From contig NZ_MIKA01000049.1 in assembly GCF_001730295.1 (NCBI RefSeq), positions 1 to 64,000 on the forward strand: a DNA stretch of 64,000 nt, given 5' to 3'. This document shows positions 41,859 to 48,669 of this stretch, piece after piece (position 1 is the first letter of the stretch; each line of letters opens with the position of its first letter). Both the position numbers and the translations under genes were made by a program. Below the pieces are notes generated by a model. It searched no databases and was not told the origin of the DNA. It worked only from the letters and a program-made list of their open reading frames with translations. The DNA is from Enterococcus plantarum. GTDB lineage: Bacteria > Bacillota > Bacilli > Lactobacillales > Enterococcaceae.

Positions 41859-42074
41859 TTAATTGCTAGTAATAGATTCAGTGAGTCCTTTAATAAATCC
41901 ATTTCCAGCATTAATAAAATCAGGTATTAATAATACTAATCCAGTTGCAATAACAAAATAAACAGCTAGTTTTTGATTAGATTTCAAATTAGGTAATTCT
42001 TTCTTCATTACGCTGAACATATAAATAATCCCAAAGAAAAACATTATACGAATAATTTCAAAAAAGGTTGCCAT
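41859..42074 (-). CDS. small two-helix membrane protein
   Basis: The protein has 71 residues with two membrane segments (about 5-22 and 39-57), a basic linker between them and a glycine-containing polar tail. ATG follows aggaggatt, an excellent ribosome site, so it is probably translated. I do not recognise it. Its size and place next to a broken ABC transporter would suit a bacteriocin-related or immunity protein, but nothing specific supports that. Confidence 0.6.
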   Translation of the reverse strand: MATFFEIIRIMFFFGIIYMFSVMKKELPNLKSNQKLAVYFVIATGLVLLIPDFINAGNGFIKGLTESITSN

Positions 42075-42229
42075 AATAAATCCTCCTAATTAATTATTGT
42101 ACAATAATAAGATAACAAAGTACATTGAATTAATGCTAGTACCTCCTTGAATTAGATGTTGCACTTATTTTGACAATTCTAGGGAGAACAGCGCAATAAA
42201 ATTTAACTTTAATCAACTGACTTGATTTC

Positions 42230-42760
42230 TTAATTCAATAAAAATTCTTTGATTTTTTTACTAAATACTTTGACATTTTCTGATTTAGATGCTGCCGTTG
42301 TAACCTCTAGATTACCAGGTTTTTTTGACCAGGTACCTGAATCTGCAGTTAGATAAATACTTACTTTCTCATCTTCTTTATGGTTGTTTAGATACTCTAA
42401 AACAGCTTTCGGAGGATCACTCGATTGAACTGTCGATAAAACAACCACTTTGTCCCAGTCTTCAATCTTATTTTCAGCTATTTCCTCAATTGGTTCTACT
42501 TGTATATAAATGTTTTCATCTACTAGATTATTTTTAAGTTCATTGATCACTTCATTTTTAAAAGCACGGTTTTGCGTGTAAATAACCGCTTTATAGGAAT
42601 TAGATTTTTCCTTTAGCTCTTCATTGATTTCATAACTTGAAATAACGCCTTGAATTCTAGCTAATCGATAATAACCTAAAAAGCTAGCTGCTCCTAAAGC
42701 GATCAATAAAATCCCTAGTAATCCATATTTCAATAGTTTGTTTTTCCATATTTTTTTCAT
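42230..42760 (-). CDS. membrane-anchored protein with possible flavodoxin-like fold
   Basis: The protein has 176 residues. One N-terminal helix (about 11-32) follows a strongly basic start. The extracytoplasmic part alternates strands and helices (AVIYTQNRAFKNEVINELK, KVVVLSTVQSSDPPKAVLEYL, KVSIYLTADSGTW), resembling a flavodoxin-like layout, but no cofactor motif is clear. ATG follows ggaaaga. Not assigned to a family. It lies below the decayed ABC transporter on the same strand. Confidence 0.6.
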   Translation of the reverse strand: MKKIWKNKLLKYGLLGILLIALGAASFLGYYRLARIQGVISSYEINEELKEKSNSYKAVIYTQNRAFKNEVINELKNNLVDENIYIQVEPIEEIAENKIEDWDKVVVLSTVQSSDPPKAVLEYLNNHKEDEKVSIYLTADSGTWSKKPGNLEVTTAASKSENVKVFSKKIKEFLLN

Positions 42761-42820
42761 TTCTCTTTCCTACTTTCATTATTTTTAGGGTAAAATGGTT
42801 TCTTTTTTATTTTTCTCAAT

Positions 42821-43317
42821 CTAACTCTTATTCTTAGATTGATTTTTTTCTAGCCACAGATATACCACTATAATGACTATTGACAGTACAGCATTTAAAA
42901 TAAAGGTACTTGGATAAATAGTTCCAATGTTACTATTTACACGTTGCGGAAAGCAGTAACGTGCTATGTCATTTAATACGACGATCATAATCCATCCAAT
43001 TGCAACGACAACTGTTTTTGAAACATTCGGCAACCATAATTTAGCAATTACCCCTCGAAACAAAATCAGGTAACTAATCATCCCAACCAGATAAATAGCT
43101 AACTCGAGCGATAGTAAAAAGATTTCTTTTAAACCGATAGAAATCTCAAAATAACTGCTATCAACACAGATAGTAGAATCGGCAATCGTTCCCAGCGAAA
43201 TTCGGGTATCGTTAATTGAAATACATATTTAGCCAAATAACTGATTAAAATCAATGTTAAACTATTCAAAAAGAACTTCTTGTTTTTTTCATGATAAAAA
43301 TTAACTAAACGTATCAT
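42821..43317 (-). pseudogene. frameshifted small ABC-type permease remnant
   Basis: An initial 62-codon frame (from ATG 43317, well-placed gaggagg) encodes two membrane helices and ends at 43129. The next frame is open upstream of its first ATG (43081) and reads straight on as EIFLLSLELAIYLVGMISY, giving three more helices. Joining the frames by one base near 43130-43160 gives a protein of about 160 residues and five helices. Together with the ATPase fragment just upstream this looks like an ABC transporter permease. A genuine two-gene arrangement is possible but lacks a second good start. Confidence 0.55.
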
Positions 43318-43558
43318 TGGCTTCCTCCTCATATATTTCTTTCAGAGACAACTGTTTTTTCTCCCGTAACGCTTCTGAATTGATCACTTCACAGTATCTA
43401 TTTGGATTCATAAATAGCACATCTTTAAATAACGTATCCATGTTTTCAATAAAATTAGTCGAAACTACCATTAATATGTTTTCACCACTGGTTTTCCGTA
43501 TCATTTTTTTGACTTGTATACGAGAGAAATAATTTAAATAGGCAAAAGGTTCATCTGT
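43301..43558 (-). pseudogene. 3' fragment of an ABC transporter ATPase
   Basis: The open frame, without a start or ribosome site, reads from a stop at about 43559 as TDEPFAYLNYFSRIQVKK, then ILMVVSTNF. These correspond to Walker B, D-loop and H-loop regions, but the H-loop histidine is absent. Walker A and the signature motif are missing, so the gene is truncated at its 5' end. Its stop overlaps the start of the permease remnant, as in a former operon. Confidence 0.65.
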
Positions 43559-43794
43559 TTAGCATATTCACACGCAACCTTGACTTTTACTCGGTTGCAT
43601 ACTGTACTATTCCAGTCACACACTTGGCTGATAAATCTTATTTTAAAGGAAACAAAAAAAACAATTTATATCACTGATATAAATCGCCTACTCTTGATTA
43701 TTCTAGATTTGAGCTCAAAAACTCTACCTGGCTATGCTATACTTTTTATACTTGGAATTTTTAACCCCATTTTATCTGAAAGGAGGACGGAACA

Positions 43795-44427
43795 ATCGAA
43801 TTATATAAAAATAATTTAGCTTTGATTGCTTATTTAAAAACAACGTCTCATAATATCTGGACTGAGAAAACATATGAAAAAGATAGCCTAGTCATTGACG
43901 AATATGAAAAAACTGAAACGATCTATTATGTTCTAGATGGCGTTCTCAGTGTCGAAATTCTTAACGATGGTAAATGCTACATTTCTTCGTTTGTTTTTCA
44001 AAATGATTTTTTTGGCTTAGATAGCTTTTCTACCTTTAAACAAAAGGACCATAGTATTCGTGTTATGAGTGAGCAAGCTACGATTTTCTGTTTATCTAAA
44101 GAAAAGCTTTTAAATGTATTAAATGAACAACCAGAGTATTATGCGTTACTTTTAACTAACTTTGCTGATATTTTTCAACGCCATTACGGCTACTTTCATT
44201 TTCTCTATTTGCCAACTACAGAGCGAATAAAAAACGCGTTGAGGTATTTAAGTGACCACATTGGTCTTATCACTGAAGCTGAACATTTAGAATTACCAAA
44301 ATTTATCACGCAAGAAGTATTATCAAAGTTCTGTCGTACATCGCAATCCAGAGTTTCTGTTTCTTTAAGTGAGCTGGAAAAAACGGGTTGGCTATTAAAA
44401 AAGAAAGTGCCTATCACTCTAAACTAA
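43795..44427 (+). CDS. Crp/Fnr-family transcriptional regulator, probable ATC start
   Basis: The protein has about 210 residues. A cyclic-nucleotide-binding-like beta-roll (about 25-120, TIYYVLDGVLSVEIL) is followed by a dimerisation helix and a C-terminal winged HTH (about 155-205, ITQEVLSKFCRTSQSRVSVSLSELEKTGW). There is no Fe-S cysteine set, so it is not a classical FNR. The ribosome site aaaggagg lies eight bases before ATC at 43795, where ATG would be expected. The first canonical in-frame start is TTG at 43822, 35 bases from that site. It converges on the persulfide operon. Confidence 0.8.
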   Translation: MELYKNNLALIAYLKTTSHNIWTEKTYEKDSLVIDEYEKTETIYYVLDGVLSVEILNDGKCYISSFVFQNDFFGLDSFSTFKQKDHSIRVMSEQATIFCLSKEKLLNVLNEQPEYYALLLTNFADIFQRHYGYFHFLYLPTTERIKNALRYLSDHIGLITEAEHLELPKFITQEVLSKFCRTSQSRVSVSLSELEKTGWLLKKKVPITLN

Positions 44428-44468
44428 AAAAGGCGAAAATCAGTGTGATTCTGATTTCCGGCTTTTTC
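44426..44468. terminator. bidirectional terminator
   Basis: aaaaaggc and aaaatcag pair with ctgattt and ggcttttt between the convergent crp-like and cstR-like genes. Confidence 0.85.
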
Positions 44469-44470
44469 TT

Positions 44471-44725
44471 TCATCTTGTTTTGACGATCATTTCCAATGC
44501 TTTTGCCATATCTTCACTAGTTAGATCGATACGTTCATCTTCCAAACAGTGTTTGAGATTTTCAGTTACAACCAAGCCAATCACTTTATCAATACTGGAG
44601 CGAACAGCCATCAGCTGTGTTACAACTTCTCGGCAGTCTTTTCCTTCATCCATCATTTTTAAAATTCCACGAATTTGCCCTTCCGAACGTTTTAAGCGAT
44701 TCGCTAGTTTAGGGTCACAAGCCAT
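44471..44725 (-). CDS. cstR: CstR-like persulfide-sensing repressor (CsoR family)
   Basis: The protein has 84 residues, all alpha-helical, starting MACDPKLANRLKRSEGQIRG. Two conserved cysteines are visible, in EGKDCREVV and ENLKHCLED. The position that is the copper-ligand histidine in CsoR is asparagine here (TENLKHC), as in CstR, and the neighbours are rhodaneses. By family knowledge, persulfides cross-link the two cysteines and release DNA. ATG at 44725 follows agaggag and overlaps the upstream rhodanese gene by 11 bases. The likely target is the palindrome at 45465-45484. Confidence 0.85.
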   Translation of the reverse strand: MACDPKLANRLKRSEGQIRGILKMMDEGKDCREVVTQLMAVRSSIDKVIGLVVTENLKHCLEDERIDLTSEDMAKALEMIVKTR

Positions 44726-45020
44726 CAACAATTTCTCCTCTCCATACAGACATACCACCCATCACATTCGTAACATCATATCCTAATGAAGCGAAATATT
44801 CACTCGCCATTTGTGAACGACCTCCTGCATGACAGATAATATAATATGATTGATTTTTATCCAGTGATTCGGCTGTTTCCTGTAGCCTACTTAAAGGCAG
44901 ACTTTTTGCTCCTTTGATATGTCCAGAAACATATTCATCGTCTTCACGTACATCTATGATTGCTAATTCATTTCTTTTTTCTAGTTGTTCAAATTCATCG
45001 ATCATCATTGTTTTATACAT
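44715..45020 (-). CDS. single-domain rhodanese B
   Basis: The protein has 101 residues, one rhodanese domain: LAIIDVREDDEYVSGHIKGA, then the active loop CHAGGRSQMA with the catalytic cysteine, and GGMSVWRGE at the end. It moves sulfane sulfur between persulfide donors and acceptors. ATG at 45020 follows aggagg at 10 bases. It is the third frame of the persulfide operon, overlapping cstR. Confidence 0.92.
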   Translation of the reverse strand: MYKTMMIDEFEQLEKRNELAIIDVREDDEYVSGHIKGAKSLPLSRLQETAESLDKNQSYYIICHAGGRSQMASEYFASLGYDVTNVMGGMSVWRGEIVDGL

Positions 45021-45045
45021 TATTGAATAACCTCCTGAGGGTAAA

Positions 45046-45138
45046 TTATACTATGATTTCATACGCTTCAGACACTCTTCTTAATCGTGTTGCAGCAGAC
45101 ATTCCACCAACTATACCACCAATAATTACGATCCTTAT
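45046..45138 (-). pseudogene. N-terminal stump of coenzyme A disulfide (persulfide) reductase
   Basis: Thirty codons read IRIVIIGGIVGGMSAATRLR and continue to EIIV before a stop. This is the FAD-binding start of the CoA-disulfide/persulfide reductase family (IVIIGGxAGGMSAATRLRR). The remaining 400 or more residues are gone. aggagg lies nine bases before an ATA codon standing where ATG is expected. CstR-controlled operons often carry this reductase, so its loss here is notable. It could still be translated as a short peptide. Confidence 0.75.
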
Positions 45139-45452
45139 TATAATTTCCCTCCTCGAGTTTCTCCACGCCAAGAATTCATTCCGCCTCTAACATTGAGTGC
45201 ACCGATTCCGTTATTTTTTAATCGCTTTACTGCTTGCCGACTTCTCATACCCGACTGGCAAATCACATAGACTGGGCCATGAGCTCTTTTTGTATAAGTG
45301 CTCAGTTTACTTAGGGGTATATTTTTTGCGCCAGGTATATGTCCTAATGTAAATTTTGCCTTTTCTCGGACATCAATCAATTCAGTTCCTTTTGTTAATT
45401 TTTGTTGAAATTCTCTTGTGTTAATTGAATTCTTATTAAAAAATGAAAACGT
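45138..45452 (-). CDS. single-domain rhodanese A, probable ACG start
   Basis: The frame has 104 codons. The rhodanese domain is complete: FQQKLTKGTELIDVREKAKF, GHIPGAKNIPLSKL, and the active loop VICQSGMRSRQA with its cysteine. The coding pattern extends upstream as FSFFNKNSINTREF, the usual N-terminus of such proteins, to ACG at 45452, five bases after aaggggg. The only canonical in-frame start is TTG at 45380, inside the domain, which would remove its first strand. It is the first gene behind the CstR operator. Confidence 0.8.
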   Translation of the reverse strand, partial: TFSFFNKNSINTREFQQKLTKGTELIDVREKAKFTLGHIPGAKNIPLSKLSTYTKRAHGPVYVICQSGMRSRQAVKRLKNNGIGALNVRGGMNSWRGETRGGKL

Positions 45453-45464
45453 ACACTCCCCCTT

Positions 45465-45522
45465 AAATACCCATAAGGGTATTTTTAATGATTATCATAA
45501 ATGAATCTTTGAGAGTTGTAAA
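45465..45522 (-). promoter_or_regulatory. persulfide operon promoter and CstR operator
   Basis: TTTACA (45517-45522), 17 bp and TATGAT (45494-45499) form a promoter on the minus strand. A perfect 8-4-8 palindrome, AAATACCC-ATAA-GGGTATTT (45465-45484), lies at about the transcription start and matches known CstR/CsoR operators with TACCC-N4-GGGTA. Confidence 0.88.
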
Positions 45523-45624
45523 GACCTTTTTTTATTATTTTTTATAATTAAAGAACGATTTTATGCCTTATTTCTTAATCAATCTGAATTATTTCTTAAG
45601 AAAGCCAAACAAATATTAACTTAT

Positions 45625-45646
45625 TTGGCATATTTTTGTAACATTG
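45625..45646 (+). promoter_or_regulatory. 22-bp motif upstream of the GH73 gene
   Basis: TTGGCATATTT followed by TTGTAACATTG, then TACTGTAT eight bases later. The same 22-mer, differing at two positions, occurs at 48453-48474 before the surface glycosidase gene. It is a candidate site for the response regulator encoded between them. Confidence 0.55.
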
Positions 45647-45698
45647 AACCTCTATACTGTATACAGTTACTTAAAGAAACAAGAAAAGAGGTTATTAC

Positions 45699-46268
45699 AT
45701 GAATCAAGGAATTCGAAAAAAACAAACTATTTTACCCTTAACATTGATTCTACTTCTTTCATTTGCTAGTCTTTTCCTTATTTTTAATAAAGAAGAACAA
45801 CCAATACAAGATGAAGCGACAGCTTATCAGCAGATTTTTATTGATGAAATAGCATCTGAAGCGAAAATTTTACAAAAGAAAACACATTTATTTGCCAGTA
45901 TCACTATCGCCCAAGCAATTTTAGAATCTGATTGGGGCCGCAGTGCATTAGCAGTTGAAGCCAATAATCTGTTTGGAATCAAAGGCTCTTTTAACGATCA
46001 ATCTAGTATTATGCCTACAGATGAGTTTATTGATGGAGAAAGAATCACAATCGATGATTCCTTTAAAAAATATACAACAGTCCAAGAATCCATGGTCGAT
46101 CATATGGAATTTTTAAAAGGTGGTACCTATGACGGTATTAAAACAAGTAACAATTATCGAGAAGCAGCCGTTGCTTTGCAAAATGGTGGATACGCAACCG
46201 ACCCAGATTATGCTGAAAAATTGATTCAATTAATCGATGAATTTAAACTCTATAAATATGATAAGTAA
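45699..46268 (+). CDS. membrane-anchored glucosaminidase (GH73)
   Basis: The protein has 189 residues. An uncleaved N-terminal anchor or signal segment (about 11-30) precedes a glucosaminidase domain (about 60-185): ITIAQAILESDWGRSALA with the catalytic glutamate, NNLFGIKGSF, and YREAAVALQNGGYATDPDYA. There is no LysM or SH3 cell-wall-binding repeat, so it is a short form. It cleaves between GlcNAc and MurNAc in peptidoglycan. It lies just upstream of a two-component system and shares a promoter motif with the gene on its other side. Confidence 0.88.
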   Translation: MNQGIRKKQTILPLTLILLLSFASLFLIFNKEEQPIQDEATAYQQIFIDEIASEAKILQKKTHLFASITIAQAILESDWGRSALAVEANNLFGIKGSFNDQSSIMPTDEFIDGERITIDDSFKKYTTVQESMVDHMEFLKGGTYDGIKTSNNYREAAVALQNGGYATDPDYAEKLIQLIDEFKLYKYDK

Positions 46269-46387
46269 GCAATACAGGTTAAAAGCGATTTTATTTAAAC
46301 CTGGATATGTTTTACATTGGTCAGCTGTTCCACTTGTACTTATCGTCCTAAATCAAACGAATAGATTGTTAAAAGGAGTCTTTATGT

Positions 46388-47032
46388 ATGCAAATTTTAG
46401 TTGCGGATGATAGTCCAGAAATGGTACAAATCGTCAGTGCCTATTTAAAAAAAGACGGATTCACAGTTCATACGGCATTGGATGGTGAAGCCGCTTTAAA
46501 GATTTTTTATCAAGAAAAATTAGATTTGGCTATTATTGATTGGATGATGCCTAAACTTGACGGACTTGAGGTCATTAAAACCATCAAAACAGAAAGTACA
46601 CTAAAAGTTTTGATGCTAACCGCTAAATCAACTGGCGAAGATGAATTTCTTTCATTATACAATGGCGCCGATGACTACATCACTAAACCGTTTCATCCTA
46701 AAGTACTATTATTACGCGTAAAAAAATTGCTTGGTCTGACACATTCTTTTTATATAAAAGAGTTACTGATCGATCCATCTGATTTAACCGTCTGGAAAAA
46801 TGAGCACATATTAGATTTAACCAAAAAAGAGTTTGATTTGTTAATGATGCTCGCTAAAAATCGTGGACGTATTTTGACTAGGGAACAACTTCTAGTTGGT
46901 GTTTGGGGAATGGATTACGATGGCGTCGCTCGTACCGTTGATACTCATATTAGAAGACTACGAGAAAAAATCGGCGATGAGATCATCACCACTAAAAGAG
47001 GAGTGGGCTATCTCATTGAAAAAGAAAACTAG
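46388..47032 (+). CDS. OmpR-family response regulator
   Basis: The protein has 214 residues. The receiver domain (about 1-118) has DD near the N-terminus, the phospho-acceptor aspartate in LAIIDWMMPKLDG and the KPF loop. The winged-helix DNA-binding domain (about 125-212) has LTKKEFDLLMMLAKNRGRI and RTVDTHIRRLREKIG. ATG at 46388 follows aaaggag. It overlaps the sensor kinase gene, forming a pair. It probably controls the neighbouring hydrolase genes through the shared 22-bp motif. Confidence 0.93.
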   Translation: MQILVADDSPEMVQIVSAYLKKDGFTVHTALDGEAALKIFYQEKLDLAIIDWMMPKLDGLEVIKTIKTESTLKVLMLTAKSTGEDEFLSLYNGADDYITKPFHPKVLLLRVKKLLGLTHSFYIKELLIDPSDLTVWKNEHILDLTKKEFDLLMMLAKNRGRILTREQLLVGVWGMDYDGVARTVDTHIRRLREKIGDEIITTKRGVGYLIEKEN

Positions 47033-48422
47033 AAAAATCAGTACCACACTTACTCTGACATTTTCATTGATCATCATTGGTAGTTTTATTGTGATGTTTG
47101 TTTTAAATAGTTTGATCGTTCCTCATTACTATTTTTCAAAAATGGAACATAAAATTGCTTCTGTTATGACTGATATCCAGCAAAACGTTAAATCAGAACA
47201 ACAACTAGCTGAATTAGAAGAAAATAATCAAGTCACGATCATCACACAGCCCTTAGAAGGTACGTCCCTTGATGACTTTAATGAAGCCTTGAATTTGGCG
47301 TTAAATCGAAAGAAAGTCGCATTAAACCGTTTTTGGATCACACAAGAAACGTTAGACCAATTGCAAAAAACGTCTCATTCTGTGCAGCGAAATTTTGACC
47401 AAGGCAAACAAAAATCTAGTTTCTTAGTTGAAATGCGAGTGATTAACGATACTTTTTACTTGGTTGGTGTCTCTACAGTAAATTTTTCTGAAACAGCCAG
47501 CTTGATTAATTCGTTTAATTTTGTTTCTTTGAGCATCACATTGTTGTTGATCATTGTATTGATTTACCTCTCTATTCGAAAGATAACTGATCCTTTGGTA
47601 AATTTAAAAAAAGTAGCAGAAGAAATCACGACTCTGACATTTGTGACGACCGATGATATTCCCGCAAATGAGATTGGCGAGCTTGCCCTTAGTATCAATA
47701 AAATGAGCTATGCTTTGGCAACGTATCAAAAGAACTTACTGGCTAAAAATGAGCAGTTAAAACAATTTACAGCAGATTTGACCCACGAATTAAAAACACC
47801 GATTGCCCTGGTCAAAGCTTATGGTTCAGGCATTGAAGATGATTTAGATGACGGAACTTACTTAACTGTTATTTTACAGCAAACGCAACGATTGAATGAT
47901 ATCGTAGATCAGATGTTAGACTATGCAAAGTTAGAACAACAACAGCCTATCCATAAGGTGCCGCTACAATTATCAGACACTTGGCACCAAACTGTAACCG
48001 AGCTTCGACCGACAATGGAAAATGAAGATCTGTTGTTACTGGAAGCAGACACAGACCTTCCACTTTCTTTGATTGACGCAGACCCCATTTTGCTCAAAAG
48101 AGTTTTTGATAATGTATTGACCAACAGTATTAAGTACACCACCGACAAAGAAATTCAAGTCAGTTGGCGCGAAACAGAAGACTCTATCGAATTTACAATC
48201 AGTAATCAAACCTCCTTACCTTCTGATTTCGATGTATCTAAGCTATGGGAAGCTTTTTATGTCCATGAAAAATCACGAAATAAAAACCTTTCTGGAACAG
48301 GACTTGGTTTGTCTATTGTTCAGTCAATCATGAATGAGCATGGCTTTACAGTCGAAGCAAGATTGGTTCATAAGACACTGATCTTTGTTTTACATTTTTA
48401 TAAAGTTGGAGAACAGGCGTAA
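47016..48422 (+). CDS. sensor histidine kinase
   Basis: The protein has about 468 residues. Two membrane helices (about 12-35 and 160-182) flank an extracellular domain. HAMP follows, then HisKA with FTADLTHELKTPIALVKAYG (phospho-histidine) and HATPase with an N-box (NVLTNSIKY) and G-boxes (GTGLGLSIVQS). The start is placed at TTG 47016, inside the end of the response regulator gene with aggag upstream; the longer open frame is out-of-frame regulator sequence. The stimulus is unknown. Confidence 0.92.
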   Translation: MKKKTRKISTTLTLTFSLIIIGSFIVMFVLNSLIVPHYYFSKMEHKIASVMTDIQQNVKSEQQLAELEENNQVTIITQPLEGTSLDDFNEALNLALNRKKVALNRFWITQETLDQLQKTSHSVQRNFDQGKQKSSFLVEMRVINDTFYLVGVSTVNFSETASLINSFNFVSLSITLLLIIVLIYLSIRKITDPLVNLKKVAEEITTLTFVTTDDIPANEIGELALSINKMSYALATYQKNLLAKNEQLKQFTADLTHELKTPIALVKAYGSGIEDDLDDGTYLTVILQQTQRLNDIVDQMLDYAKLEQQQPIHKVPLQLSDTWHQTVTELRPTMENEDLLLLEADTDLPLSLIDADPILLKRVFDNVLTNSIKYTTDKEIQVSWRETEDSIEFTISNQTSLPSDFDVSKLWEAFYVHEKSRNKNLSGTGLGLSIVQSIMNEHGFTVEARLVHKTLIFVLHFYKVGEQA

Positions 48423-48452
48423 CATTTTGCGCTTGTTTTTTTATGTTTGAAA

Positions 48453-48474
48453 TTGGCATTTTTCTGTAACATTG
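48453..48474 (+). promoter_or_regulatory. 22-bp motif upstream of the surface glycosidase gene
   Basis: TTGGCATTTTTC followed by TGTAACATTG, then TACTGTAT 12 bases later. It is the second copy of the motif at 45625-45646. Confidence 0.55.
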
Positions 48475-48669
48475 CGTTGTTAAACTTACTGTATGTTATT
48501 ACGTTTCGTAAGGGTATTTCTTTAAAAAATTTGGAATAAAAATTATTTTTCTTCTTTTTTTTTGAGACTATTTGAACCACTTTCAAAACACAGCAAATAA
48601 CTAAAAATGATATCAAAAAGTACCAAATGCAGTGAAGCAAACCATTTTACTCTATTGGAGGAGGAAACT

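Noticed and set aside
42157-42185. Possible second IS30 terminal repeat (gttgcacttattttgacaat)
   Set aside because: It resembles IS30 ends but lies in the same, not inverted, orientation as the candidate left end at 41217, so it cannot be paired with it without a database comparison.
45138-45456. Frameshift in a six-T run as the reason for the missing start of rhodanese A
   Set aside because: A GTG at 45456 would need one T removed and would touch the ribosome site. The ACG at 45452 is already in frame and well spaced, so a start-codon change is simpler.
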